A DNA stretch of 64,000 nucleotides from Nymphaea colorata. Lineage: Eukaryota; Streptophyta; Magnoliopsida; Nymphaeales; Nymphaeaceae. Made by a program: the position numbers and the translations under genes. Position 1 is the first letter of the stretch, and every line of letters starts with the position of its first letter. The stretch is taken from contig NC_045139.1 in NCBI RefSeq assembly GCF_008831285.2, forward strand, positions 33,701,706 to 33,765,705, given 5' to 3'. The notes under the pieces were generated by a model, which worked only from the letters and a program-made list of their open reading frames with translations, was not told where the DNA came from and searched no databases. This document shows, in pieces, positions 15,101 to 27,000 of this stretch.

Positions 15101-18100
15101 TTTATTCCTATTCGTTTGTTCATTACTTCATTATAGTATTAAACTTCTTCTTAGATTTTGGTACAGAGGTTAGATTTTAAAGGTGATTTAAAGTTGTTTG
15201 AGTTGCAGTTGGCATAAGCGAACTGCCCGGAATTTGGGTACTTGTTGAACATCAATCCATGCTCAGGTTGAGCAGGTCATCTCTGTTTAGAGTTCGTTAT
15301 TGTCATGGTTATGAACATGTCAAAACCAGAATTGGTTTGTTTTAGTTTTCATTGTATTAATAGTTCAGCTGTCATTTCTATGTGTGCAGTATTGGTTCTC
15401 AGTCAGCATTCTTCACTTCTTCATATACAGCTTTTACTTCTTATGAATGTCGACCATTCTGTCATTTGAGTTGCTGGTTCTAATTGCTGATGTATGGGTT
15501 TTTATAAACGAATGGCCATTCTCGCATGACCGAATTGGGAGCCTTTGTGAAATTATGCTGAAAGTCTCTTAAAATTTTAATGTGTAGATATTGCATTGAT
15601 AATCTTAGGAGCTATTGTATAATGCTAGAAGCACGCTGCTGTGGTTTTACATGGCATGACATCCTTTAGAAATATTGTGGCTCACACATTGGTAAATTTG
15701 CTGTTCATTTGATCATAGTAACTGAGCAAATTAGCTCTGGTATTCAATGCCGAGTTTTCATTTATTCCTATTGATACAAAAGTGGCGAGGAGCATAACTA
15801 AATCCTTGGCCTGTGATTTCGCATATCAAAACATGTTTTTCCTCTTTCAAATTGTTGGTACGCTAACTATTATTTCAATATGATATGAACTTGTGGTTGT
15901 TGAGAATTGTATTTGCATATGTATGCGTGGTGCTTATGGTGTCGTTTATTCATACATTCTGTCAGTCTGCATGTGCAACCATCTGACGATGAAAATGCTC
16001 TTGGTGAGGTGAATGAGAAATTTGCTGACATATTTTATTCTTCTTGTTTTGATAAGCAATGTTTGTTACAGGAATGCTTAAAACACCTGATTTTTTGTGA
16101 TTTCTCAAACCTTGAGATGGTTCAGCATTTAAGTTAAATGTATATATTTTTTCAACTCGATGACTTTTCTCATGTAATGCACGCTTGTCTTACAATATAA
16201 ACTGGACATGAGTAATTTGAAGTTGGAAGCAAAGTTGCCAAATATGGGAAGCAAGAACAGGCAGGAAGTGATACAGATACCTTACATAAGCATGTCAAAT
16301 GGGAAGTAGGGAAGAGAAATATCTTGGAAGTGCTCTGAATAAGGAAACTTGATTGTCAATTCGGCAAGGGAAGGATACATTTTATGTTAGGCTTCATGCA
16401 TTTAAAGTGCAAATTGCATACAAGATATAAAACTTTCCATAGCGCGGTTGAAAGCTGTGTTGAGACCAATGTTTCTATTTTTTGAGCCATGGCATAAATC
16501 TATGCATAAAGGTTGCTTGACCAGATGTCCCTATTATTCTTCTTCAATGAATTATCATGCACATGCATTTTGAGTACAGTACTTGAAAATGTTGGCACTG
16601 CATGTGATATGCGGCTTGGAGCATGATATGACTAATTTTTTAGGTAACAGATGCTTGTCCTTCTGTGCTTCTTTTGTCAGCTATCACATGCCTTTGGTTC
16701 CTTTATTATCTAAAAAGTTCATCGAAAATCACGAACAATGTAACAGAAGGGCTTCAGAAAAACTCCTATTAACAGTTTTCTTTTTATTGGTAATAAATAG
16801 TTTGTGATCTGAATAGCAGCTCCACCATCTATTGGAAATGTTGGCACTTAATTTCATATAGGGCTTGCAGCCGGATATGACTACTTGTTTAGGTAACAGT
16901 TCTGTAATTTTGTGCTTCCTTTGTCAGCTATCACATGCCTTTGATTCCTTTACAAAATTGCAAAAGTTATATAACAAAAGGGCTTCACCAAAGGTCCTAT
17001 TAACAGTATTCATATTATTGGTAATAAGTAATCTGCAATCTGAAATTTAGCTCCAACATCTATGGTTTCTAACTTTCTATAACTGGTATTTGTGCTGATA
17101 TCAGTAATTGTAATGGTTTTGTCTCGGAAAAGAAGTTGAACTCTGTAAATTTGGTGGCATTATCATAATATTGATTGTGGAAGTTGGTGCTTGCTGTTGA
17201 CAGTTTGAATTTGTTATATGGTGGGTGGTCTGCATCATCTTTTTTTACATTAATAGATGTGTCTTGGATTGCTTGAGTGCCTTTGTTATGTTTTTTGGAT
17301 ATAAATGGGTGTATTGTATTATATTTACTTCAGGAAGAGAGAACCAAAGCTCGAAAGCCAGACCGAGTCGATGACGATAGAAGGTAAATAACATCAAGTT
17401 TTCTTTCCCTTAGATGGTGAACATTACGATGATGCAAATATTTCTTGAATTGTTAATTCAGATCAAAAGATCGAAGCGGAGATCGTGACAGAGCCACAAG
17501 CAAGGATCGTGATCGTGAAAGGGATGAGCATGGTGATAATAAGGAAAGGAGCAGGGATTATGATCGCCGAAGCAGGGATCATGATCGTTATTATGATCGT
17601 GAACGGAGCTATGATAGGGACCGGGGCAGAGAATCAGAACGATCTCGTAATTATGATTCTAGAAGTCGTAGAAGGTCTCGTTCTAGATCAAAGGAATACT
17701 CGCGGGACTATGATCGTGATAGAAGTGATCGTCACAGGTAAGTGGGTTGAACTTCATGGACATAATTGTGCAAACATCACATGAGGCATTTATAGAGGCA
17801 GGGCCAGGATTCTTTTAGGGCATTGAAAATTTTCAAGTAAACTTCTGCAATTTTTTTCAGAGGGGTTAAATATATTTTTCAAATTTTTACATTGGGCAAA
17901 TTGACATTTGATAATGTTCACTAAGAAAGTTTTGTTTTTCAAAATCTCATGGAGCCCATGGCCCCCGCCAGTGCTCCTAGCTCCGCCTTTGGTCATGTAG
18001 ACACAATCTGTTTCATTGGATTCTATTTGAGTTTTCAGTTTGGATTTAATTTCAAGATGGAATTTTGGTTTACAATATCTGGTAGTTTTGATCGTAAATG

Positions 18101-18925
18101 GGTTGCTTTATTGAATATAATATTGAATGGATGCTTATTCACATTCATGCAAACTTCAGAACTGCACATGGAATGTTGGATTGAGTAGAATCCAATTCTG
18201 TAGATATTACTGCAGCTGCCCCCGGCAAAAATAATGAAATATTTAGAAAGTATTTTTCTGAAGCAAGTCCGATTATCACAATGCCATCCATCATTAGTAT
18301 ATAAATTTTTCTCTAGCGGATAGATGTTTCTTCTCTCTTGCTGAATAATTTGAAGGCCTGATTTTCTGATATTCGTCGTTGACATGAACAAAGAGAAACG
18401 AAAAAAAAAAAAGGACACTAGTGTAGACAAGCTCTGGTCAATTGTGATCAGGCTTCCACAAACATGCATAATTTCAAAAATAAGTAACTGTCTGACTGTT
18501 AATATTTGATTGGCTTACCTATATCCCTTGGCTGGGGGCTGTTTGAATGCGGTAAAAAATGAGTCTTAGAGATACCTCGAGGTGTTATCTTCCTGACATT
18601 TAGGCCCCGTTTGATGCAAACAGCGATTTGACTGTGCATCGGGGGAAACTTGCTGTTTTTGTACGGCTTTTCATACTCAAATTAAACACAAGGAAAATTA
18701 CCCTGCCAAATTCGATGGATCAGGGTAATTTTACCCTGGAAAAAAGTCGGGCCTGGGAAGGTCCGATTTTTCACCATGAACAATTTTCCATGGTAATCTT
18801 AAAATTTTACCCTGCCATCAAATGGGACCTTAGGTAGACACTGTCGTTAATTGGTTTAGTTTTATGACTTTGAAGTTTGAAGTAATCATGTATCTCTCAA
18901 TTGCAGACGCCATGACAGACATTAG
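92..18925 (+). CDS. LUC7: LUC7-like U1 snRNP zinc-finger/RS protein (LUC7A/B type), 13 coding exons
   Basis: Coding exons: 92-238, 4481-4533, 6943-7111, 7192-7255, 8474-8553, 8699-8852, 9144-9205, 12485-12553, 14304-14362, 14691-14772, 17334-17383, 17462-17737, 18907-18925. They join in frame to 427 residues, close to the roughly 400 residues known for plant LUC7A/B. The start ATG lies in a good context (gtagccATGG). Seen: an N-terminal CCCH finger (C33, C41, C56, H60) completed across exons 1 and 2; a helical middle rich in Glu/Lys; a second CCHH finger (C274, C277, H293, H299) across exons 9 and 10; and a C-terminal Arg/Ser/Asp-rich tail from about residue 325 made of RD, RS and YDR repeats. 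Family knowledge: LUC7 proteins are U1 snRNP components that help choose 5' splice sites in the nucleus. Introns reach 4.2 kb and hold many repeats. Intron 2 has U12-type signals. The promoter lies before the window. Confidence 0.94.
1201..1772. repeat. Tandem duplication (about 280-bp unit) in LUC7 intron 1
   Basis: Two adjacent diverged copies, 1201-1480 and 1481-1772, share long runs such as CACATTGGTAGGTTGTGAAA, GAGACAGATTGGACCATGG and TTGATAACAAGATCTAATTT in the same order. The second copy has a short insertion near its start. No coding content. Confidence 0.85.
2575..2595. repeat. (TA)n microsatellite
   Basis: About ten TA units inside LUC7 intron 1, followed by a short GTAT-rich tail. 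Confidence 0.9.
2727..3676. mobile_element. Non-autonomous hAT-like element, 950 bp, perfect 8-bp TSD
   Basis: The ends are inverted: 5' CTATGTCACATGGGTAC and 3' GTACCCATGTTACATAG, 16 of 17 positions matching. It is flanked by a perfect 8-bp direct repeat CTTGGATG at 2719-2726 and 3677-3684. An 8-bp duplication is the hallmark of hAT transposition. The interior carries a TA/TG microsatellite (2807-2838), A/T-rich sequence, and near the right end repeated GTACCTG and GGTACGG words. No transposase is present, so it must have been mobilised in trans. It lies in LUC7 intron 1. Confidence 0.85.
5125..6370. mobile_element. Probable second hAT-like element of the CTATGTnACATGG family
   Basis: The right end (TACCCATGTTACATAG at 6355-6370) is the same terminus as that of the element at 2727-3676. 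The best left end is CTAAGTCACATGTGGG at 5125. Flanking 8-mers are TGGGCCAC (5117-5124) and AGAGCCAC (6371-6378), six of eight matching, so the boundary is less certain than in the first copy. It lies in LUC7 intron 2. Its interior contains coding-like minus-strand sequence. Confidence 0.55.
5599..6130 (-). other. Unidentified coding-like minus-strand segment inside the intron-2 element
   Basis: On the minus strand, about 6130-5955 reads as protein-like sequence with one in-frame TGA. Downstream comes an AAG|GTATGT donor-like site near 5866, a T-rich tract ending in TAG near 5775, and another open stretch to 5599. This could be a captured host gene fragment, an old pseudogene, or chance. I do not recognise the protein and assign no function. 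Confidence 0.25.
9708..10346. repeat. Recent 319-bp tandem duplication in LUC7 intron 7
   Basis: Copy 1 (9708-10026) and copy 2 (10027-10346) are nearly identical, differing by a few substitutions and changes in T-tract length. Each begins GGCTGCAGTGCAGGGTCATA and ends CCACAACCACACCTAA. High identity points to a recent event. Confidence 0.95.
10368..10412. repeat. Short GCACCT/ACACTA minisatellite
   Basis: Alternating GCACCTACACTA and GCACCTGCACCTACACTA words repeat just after the 319-bp tandem duplication. Confidence 0.75.
12045..12111. repeat. (GA)n tract interrupted by poly-G
   Basis: About 24 GA units, then about 11 G, then more GA, in LUC7 intron 7. Confidence 0.95.
12665..13460. repeat. 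Diverged tandem duplication (about 410-bp period) in LUC7 intron 8
   Basis: Two related blocks, about 12665-13075 and 13080-13460, share ordered landmarks: TTTTGTTAC then a GGTT/GGTG run, a CACCCTAAGAnGAAGATGGTA block, CAGGAAATTA, GACAACCAAGC or AACAATCAAGC, GATAGGAAAG-like sequence, and a final CAGAT(G/C)(T/C)CCAACACT. Copies are more diverged than in the intron-7 duplication. Confidence 0.75.
16581..17065. repeat. Tandem duplication (250-bp period) in LUC7 intron 10
   Basis: Copies at 16581-16830 and 16831-17065 share AAATGTTGGCACT at their starts, then GATATGACTA, TAGGTAACAG, TTTGTCAGCTATCACATGCC, AGGGCTTCA and TCCTATTAACAGT in the same order. The second copy is slightly shorter. Confidence 0.88.
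17793..17991. mobile_element. Small hAT-like MITE, CAGGGGCGGAGC family (copy 1)
   Basis: The ends are TAGAGGCAGGGCCAGGA and, inverted, CAAAGGCGGAGCTAGGA. Flanking 8-mers GGCATTTA and GTCATGTA match at six of eight positions. The interior holds the family's GAGCCCATGGCCCC-type sequence beside the right end. It is related to copies at 31601, 36550, 39736 and 49082 and lies in LUC7 intron 12. Confidence 0.6.
18603..18829. mobile_element. Tourist/PIF-Harbinger-like MITE with TTA target duplication
   Basis: Terminal inverted repeats GGCCCCGTTTGATG and GGTCCCATTTGATG (12 of 14) are bounded by TTA on both sides (18600-18602, 18830-18832). A TTA/TAA duplication with a GG(N)CC..GTTTG-like terminus is typical of Tourist elements. 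The 227-bp interior repeats CAGGGTAA/TTACCCTG words in both orientations, so it could fold extensively. It lies in LUC7 intron 12. Confidence 0.75.
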
Positions 18926-20330
18926 CTTGCTTCGTCAGTTTGGAGTTGATTTCGAGAGTGTGAAGGTATCTTTTGGGGAGAGCATCTCTGCATCTTGTTT
19001 CTGTGGCTTCATTTAATAGTTGCTTCTGGATATTGTTTTTGGTAATTTGAGTAGGAACATGAAATATGTTCCTGTTACATGTTGCTTTTTTCTGTCTCTG
19101 CATCAGCTACCATAACTGCTGAGAGTATATACATTTACTATGTCAAATTATTTAAGTTGCTACTCTTGTGCAGTCATTTCAAATTCTAGCACAGGCTTTT
19201 GCTCTTCTGTGTTAGTGACAAATGCTGCAAAATAAGTAATTATATATTTTGCTTGCGATGCATGTGCATACTTCTGATTATGTCACGGAAATGCAGCTTT
19301 TTTGTGTACTTAATTTTGTTCATGCTTCCATTTTCTAATAGGAGCAAATTGTAGTTTCTTCTAGTTGCAATTTTTTTCCTGAAAGTCTGAAAAGACAATT
19401 ATCCTGGAATCCTGTGGACAAAAAGTCAGATGGCAACTACTGAAAAAAAGTTACCAGATTAGCATAATGGCGTGTCTGGAAGTTAATCTTGCTAGTCTTA
19501 ATGCCATGTGTTTCTCTAATTGGTGGAAGGTTTTTTTCCTGAAGAAAATAACTTTGCTAGTGCAGTAATACGCCAAGGCCATGAAGTGTCTAGGGGTCAT
19601 CAGGCACCCAGTTATTCTCCGAGTGCCTTGTCAAAATGATGGTATACATGGTTGATCATTCCCAAAGAATGTAGAAAGTCGTAGCAAGTTCTTGGCAACG
19701 ATTTTGCTGATCTGACTTCATATCCGGAAATGTTTTTCCTTTTCTAAATGTTGAACGATCCATTCTCATTCTCCCAACTTTTAAATATCAAGTGTGATCA
19801 CATATCAATGGTCGAGCAGAAAGTCCAAATGATTGTTTAGAAAATTATTGAACATTTTACATGTTCTTGGAAAGGTGACGTCACGGTGGAAGTAGCTCAT
19901 ACTAGGGAACGTCTATATTTTCTTGAATAACATTTATAAGAACTTTATTGCTAAATGTTAATATCAAGTATCACATTCCTTAAGACGTTATCTTGAAAAT
20001 GGATTTGCATGAGAATTTGCATGTTTGAAACTGTGGCTAATGGTCCAAAAGAGTAGCACAAAGGGAACCAATTTTCTATTTAGCTATATTTTCTACAGTG
20101 AAGGAGACATTTCTGCTCTCAATATTGGAGAATGATTTTTTCTCATACTTTGTGCTTTGACCAGTTCGGGTGGTCATCAACTTTCTGGTCACTAAATTGA
20201 ATTTCATCTTTATTTCAGATGCCTGGTTTTCCATGGGTCGGAGTTTTTGATCCCTGCTGGAGGAGGTAGCTGTTTCTAATGAAATGCCTAGTGGGTACAC
20301 TTGCCTTTCGTCTCTTCTGCACTTATAAGA
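18926..20330 (+). other. Probable LUC7 3' UTR with an intron
   Basis: After the TAG at 18923-18925, the sequence runs to a donor-like AAG|GTATCT at 18966. A T-rich tract and acceptor TTTATTTCAG end at 20218, suggesting a non-coding 3' exon from 20219. No coding frame continues. The poly(A) site cannot be placed. Confidence 0.4.
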
Positions 20331-23300
20331 ATATCTTGCCACATCAAAGGTACAAGAACTGTGTAACACACTGCTCTAAACAATCTGTAAGGATTTTTTT
20401 CCCCTTTCTTTTTAAGGGTACTCAGATCACTTTGGATGTACGTGCACTTGTTTTCTGGCTACATGAGAAAGCAGTTCCAACTCTAGTTAGCAGTTTCACT
20501 CTAGTTAGTCCTGCTGTTCGGTGTGGTTCTTTTGAGCTTGTAGGTGTATCTACTGGGTTTATATGCAGATATATAACAAGAGTGCATGCCATGATTGCAC
20601 TTGGGAGTGCATGATAGTTTCTTTCCCCCTCTTGTCTCCCTTCTTTGGATATGCATGTACTTGTTCTCAGCAGCAGGAGGAAGCAGTTTCAACTCTAGTT
20701 GCTCACTGTTTGCAGTGAGTTTGCTTGTGTTTCTAGGTGTGCCGTGTATTTATATGCAACAACTATGCCAGGAATGTTTGTAGCATATCCTGAACCTTGG
20801 TTAGCTCAAGTGCAGCAAATGCTACTAGTAACTGTCTCTCTGTTTTTCTTGGATTGATTGGAGAAAAAATTGATCTATTTCCATTTATGAAGGTCAAAAC
20901 TTATTCACAGTATCATAACAAGTGTCTACTTTTTAAATTGGATTCTATTGAGCTTCACTAAATACTATGTATCTCTTAACATGTAAAGATAAATCTCATC
21001 CTGTTTAATGCAAAATAAGTGCATCTTAGTAAATGTTTTTGTCGCTTTTAGGTTTGATTTGAACTTTCCCGTGACATTACTTGACCTATCAAACATGCCC
21101 CATTAAGAATATGCTACTAGGTCCCTACATTACTTTCAGCTTGCATGTGTTGTTTTTTGTTAATGTTTACTTGGGGGAAATTGCTTTTGGCATAAAACCC
21201 CGAACGCGATGCCTTAGTTAGAGTATTTTTAATGTGTGCCTGTGCATGTATGTGGGGGGAAAGGGTTGGGGGATAGATAGAGAGAGAAATAGTGGATTCG
21301 GTTGTAGAAAGTTAATGGCCAATCCTGTTCCACAGTACATTTTGACAAAAAAACTGCAATATTAGGCGAATTTTGACTAACGTCTACTATGACGTTTGGC
21401 TTCTTTTTGGAATTTGTGAACATTACATTTATCAATGGGGTGCCTCCCAATGAATTACCATTTTATATTCTTAACCTTATGAAAATAATGAGCCAGTTCC
21501 ACTAGGTTTTCCCATCCAAAGGCGGTTTTCTTTTTTATTGTTATCTGAGGAAATGGTTGAAAACATGAGGACGTTTAATAGTGGATACTATCCTCCCATC
21601 ATTGTCGATTATCGAGTTGTATGGTGAACTCTGTCCTCTCCATTATCAAGTAATGGGAATGCTCTTGGATGCTTCTGTTTTATACGAGTCCTCGAACCCT
21701 TGACGTCCTATCTTGGGGTTTCCCCACAACGCCAGGGGACAATTGGTAAGTGGTGGGGATGCTCGCTGATGTAGGTACTAAGCGTAGAACCAAGTTAAAT
21801 CTCCATGGTGGGTGTCTGAAATTACTGTGATTGTGTTGGTGTGATCGTATTGAAAGACCCATAAATCGGGATTTTCCTATTGGGGCGTCATTCCGGGACA
21901 AGCAGATCATTTATCGTCAAAAGGATGAATTGTGATTTCCCTATAGGTCAGGTCATTTAGGAATTAGTGGATCATTTGTTGTAAGGAAGAAAAGTTTTTT
22001 TGTTTCCCTTTTCAGAGCCCTATTTTTCCATACAGGTTCATGCTGGGTAAGTGTGAACTTAAAGCTAAAGCGAACTTGTTATACAACTACATTCTACAAA
22101 TAATCTTTTTAGCTGCTGTTTTAAAATTTTACGCCTATGTATTTTATTTTCATAAAAAGGGTCCATAACTCTAGTTTTTAGATCCATTGGCTTTGACGAG
22201 CAAAGGAGATTTTATTAAAAAAGAAAAATTGAATAACGCAACGCATTTATAGGCTTTGAACTTTGAATTATGACGATTACACCCGTGCCTTCAATTTTTT
22301 AAAGGGACGTAAAATATGATATTTAATGTATAAAATTTCCGGAGTTACATGGCAAGCCGATCCTTTCTCCCTAATTTTCTGGCTCCACAGGTTCATGACT
22401 TTCACCGTGAGAAATCGTTTTCTTCCCATCTTCCGACGGTCGTGATATGCCTAGTGGTTGGGCATCCAATGTTTGGCAGATTTGTCCCAAGCCTTTCTGC
22501 CTAAGGTTGCAAAATGGGTTGGATCTGGGACAATCTGATGCATAGAGCTCAAGTTGATATTAAACTCGGTCACGATAAAAGTTAACGAAGGTATCAGATT
22601 ATACGTGCCCTAAGGTTTCCTCCTTGAGGTTTAAAGGTAAGACTATTTTTATTAATACTAATGTTATTGTTATTTTCTTTCCACGATGGGAGGTTACCCC
22701 ACCGTCTGGAAAGGAGGGCTTGAGGCCCGCTCCCTTATTCCCCTCCATCGGGGGTTTTGGGTTGCATCGGTTATTGTTATTGTTATTTTATATTGCAACA
22801 ATGATAAACGGGTTAGTCACGGTTGGATTACAAATATATGTGGTTGAAACTACAATCAAAATTTTATTTTAAATTAAAGCTTAGGATTCCGATTGTTTCC
22901 ATGTGTCTGAGAGTTTGTACAGTCCTTTGCTTTGTTTTGCAAACTCTGCCGCATAGATCGAAGGAGTCAGCCCGTGACACTGATGGTAATTGGCGTAGGT
23001 GCAATTTCCGTGTTTGACAGTTTGTTTTGGTGCTTCACCGGTTCTTGTTTTTCTTTTATGGGATTTGGAGTCGAAGAAGATTATGATTTTGGGTCTTTGG
23101 AAATCTCCTCTGGAACATGTGTTACAAAACTGGATATTAAACGGGAGAGGATATGGGAACTCGAAGGCCTTAGCTTCTAACCAAGCTCTTGCGAATGCTT
23201 TGGATTCAATAGCCTAAGAGGGATGATATTCTCCGCTATTCAATAACCTAAGTCTTTTCCAGTTTTACAGCTGACATAAGAGTGCCTTGAGAATTCTATC

Positions 23301-24072
23301 TGTTTTATAGAGAAAATAGATACCTTCCACCCTGTTTGAACTAGGAAGTATATAGTTAAGATCAGACTCTGACTTGCCAGTCCCAAGAAGCACAGCAGGC
23401 ACCAACTCAAGTTCGTCAGATCGGTGAAAGTAGGTTTGATTTCCCTTGGTGCTAAACGGTGTGTGCGTGACGCTTAGTTGAGTGTCTCACTCTTTACCCA
23501 AGTCCTGAAGTAGCCCTAAAGCAGAAGGGTTGGGGAAAGGGGATCAATCTTTTCGAAATATTCTCCCTTGCCCTCTTTGAGACTCGAACTGAGGCGTTGC
23601 GTTAAGTGACTCTCTGGTGTATTTCATCAGATTAGGAACAGGTTTTCTTTTCCACAAGTTTGGAACTGGAGAGTTAAGCAGCACAAGTTGGCCACGGCTG
23701 CTTGTTTTATATTATGACTAGTGGCCACGCCGAAGCTTTGAACCACTACATATCATATAGTTTTCTTATAACTTTGTCTTGGTACCTAATCGTTCACGTG
23801 AACACATAGATTATGGTGCTCATTTGCTACTCCCAACTCCACTTGCCAGTCCCAACTCCCAAGAAGCACAGCAGGCACCAACTCAAGTTGCTCAAAGTAC
23901 AGCAAAACTAATGGTGTTAATCGGCAAAAAGATGGTACAAAAAGGTCTGAAAAAAGAGAAAAAAACAATACAAAAAAGTGACAAGCAAAGTCTGATGGAA
24001 AAAGTGAGGACGATGGAAGATGGTGGTGGTGAGGAATAGATGGAAGGAACACAGAAATAAACCTTTCCATCA
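20331..24072. other. Intergenic, no gene recognised
   Basis: No conserved coding frame is visible on either strand. It contains one copied block: about 42 bp at 23373-23414 recur with an 8-bp insertion at 23841-23893 (shared CCCAAGAAGCACAGCAGGC then ACCAACTCAAGTT). The end next to 24073 probably includes the 3' UTR of the minus-strand CYBDOM gene. Confidence 0.6.
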
Positions 24073-27000
24073 TCATTTTCTCATGCGCTTTCTGACTTCC
24101 ATGATCATGGCTGTCAGGCCCAAGACGCCAATAGCAATGCCCAGGCCTATGTTCCATGAACCATCCCCTCCCAGTGAGATTCCATAGAAGGTGTTACCAA
24201 TACCAATGGCGATTGCAATCCTCCCAACCCAGTGGTGGTACCAGTTCCAGTACTTCCTTACCTTTGAAGATTTGTCTGGTCGAGCCAATAGTGCAGTTAC
24301 CTACGAAAAACGAAAAGAGAAGGCAGTAAGAACTGAGAAGTAAATAGTGCTCTGCATATAGATGCCATAACCAACTCCAAAACAGGTTTAATTGGTGTGG
24401 CCATGTTGTTTAATGCAGGAGGAGTTGAAACTATGGAAGGAGTTGCTAAGCCTGCTGTGTCACCTGTAAGCATCCCATAGCAAGAACTACGAATCCGAGG
24501 GCCTTGTGATCATCGACATCTTGTCCGACTTGATCTTCGAGACTGATCCCGGTTACAATTCCGGCAATCGCAAGCGCAAAACCGGTTATCTGGAGAGCAA
24601 GGTGGGTGTAGAACCATGCTGGATCGCAGGACTTGCAGTATCTTGCTGCTATGATCCCCAGTGGTATAATTATGCACCACGCGAACATATTGAGCAGTCC
24701 ATGGCTTGTCTTCAGTGGTGAAGATGTCGCCCCACCAGAAGTTTGCCCTGCAAAACCATATCAAAATGGCAAGTGATTGTCTGAGGTTTTCATCTTCATT
24801 TTTTGTTCGCAGTTATAAAGTGCATCAAACAGACTGCATGCTTCGTTGAATCAATACTTTTCCAGAATTCAACAGTGATTGGTTTCAGAGTTTTACACTA
24901 TTGAAGAGGTAACTATAGCTAAGGTAGGCTTCCAACCTTAAAGTGGTAGTTCTGTTAACAGAAGAAATCTTGCTAAGAAGTCGTGAAATGCTTGATTTGA
25001 GGAGTGCTAGTACAGTTAAGGTCAATATCTACAAATTGCTCTAATCTATATTGAACATTTTGCCACTTCTGGCTGTACCAAGTTCGTTTCCACCTGATTA
25101 CTACTGAACTTTTAGTCTTCCCCACAGGGCACAGGGCTATCCACGTATGACCAGAAAACAACCAGTGAGGTTTCTTACACCTAAATTATGTTATGCCAAA
25201 AGAAAAAAAAAATCCCAAATCAGAATTACAAAGTTTTAAGCACATTTAAACCATACATTTATGTCAATAGGATCACTTACCAGCTCAGCAGTGGTAGAGG
25301 CATGTGTGGGCAATTGCCCACACCAGCTGGCGCTCATTGCGTAATTTATAAATTGATACCTCATTACTTTTTATTTATTAACATATGGGTAGGTACCCCC
25401 TCAAAGTTTAAAATTTAAAGTATTCATGCCTCTTAACTAGAAATTTCTAGGGTTAGGTGACTTACAGACGAGGTATCCAGGCACATTTCTTGGAGTTATG
25501 TTAGGAAGTCAAAAATTTTCAGGGCATTAATAGGTAGCTGTTTGGTGTAACCACTTTGACATCACCAGAATAGTTAGGCCAAAGGGTAAGGAGGAGAAAT
25601 CTTTTGTTGTGCTTGGCTGGGCATGTGGTTTTCTGCAGGAAATTAGAGCTGGTAAAGGCTACAGTTGATTGAGCAGAGTCACATGCTCAACATGTCATGG
25701 CTACATCACAGGAAGCAAGTGCTTGGCAGCTATCTCTATTATATATATAGATATATATTCCTTTGAATTAGCACATGGGTCTCCTTTTGTTGTCAAATTT
25801 CCATGGCTACCTCCCAAGAAGCAAGAACATGGTCTAATTGGCCAAGCAATAGGTTTTAAACATTTTCTTTCTTCTTCTTCTTTTCAAAAAGAAATGGGGT
25901 TAAACCCCTAGCAGATCTACCTAACTATCAATTATAGTCACATAAATCACTTTTTTTTTTCGAAAACAATATGAAAAAAATGAGATAAATTAACTAGCCG
26001 TTTGAAACTAAAAAAAACATGTTTTTTGAAAAAAAACGTTAAAAACGAAAAAATGTGTTTTTAACAGTTTTTTTTGCGTTGTTTCAGTTTTCATTTTTTT
26101 CAGTTTTTTAATGTCAAACATTTTTTTTTATTTTTTATTTTTTATTTGTTGCAAATCTACTTATCTTTTGAAGTTTGTGGTATTAGTTTCTCACTTATTT
26201 TATTTTTATCTCATTTTTAGTTTTTTAAATTTTTAAAAACTTATCTTTTTTTTTCTGTTTTTTTCAAGCTCACCGTATTATACTTCAGAAAAACCTTACG
26301 GTTTAAAACTTCGAAACCTTATTTGTTATTATGCTATCAAACTTAAGATGCTTAACATCAAGTAACATAGTAAAACAAGCTGAAATTTCAAAAATTTCTA
26401 TTGCAACGAATTGGTTGGCATGATGTTTACCTTTTCTCAAGCTCCTAATGTAAAGGAAATTAAAGCATGAATTTCTTTCTTTCCTCCTTTCAAAAAGTCA
26501 CCCACATTTTTCTTTGAGACACTCTATGAGAACAACGTGCTATGAACTTCATCTCCACTTCACCATTGGAATCTTTGGAGTTGTGCATGTTTCTTGAGCA
26601 AGGACAAGATCATACATATATATTTCTCATATTTTAATACCAACTTTTTCACTATAAGTTTGGTAGATATTGAAGAAGAAGAATAGAAGAGAATAATGTA
26701 TACTTCATAGTTGTCAACTTCATTAATGGGTGGAGGCCTTGAAGCTTACCTGTTGTGTAGTCAAGGCTAGCGGATGTGTAAGCGACGTGCTCCTGAAGAA
26801 GGCTATTGGATGAGGGGATCGCGCCGTCGGGACCCACCGCGTAGATAATCCCTGATAAGGGTGTGTCCACCTTCAACTGGAACGCCAGATAGAGCCTACT
26901 TGACTTGGAAACGATGGTCGAGTTGGCTAGGCTCAGGCTTCCTTGGTCCGGCAGGACCTTGTCCGTGCTGTACCCACTCAACATGTATTGCTTGATCACA

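Noticed and set aside
17485..17784. A plus-strand open frame overlapping LUC7 exon 12
   Set aside because: It is a different frame of the RS-domain exon; the correct frame gives the RD/RS/YDR-rich tail continuous with exons 11 and 13.
23779..24039. An 86-codon plus-strand open frame next to CYBDOM copy 1
   Set aside because: Gln/Lys-rich, overlaps a duplicated non-coding block and the likely 3' UTR of the opposite gene; no recognised domain or splice context.
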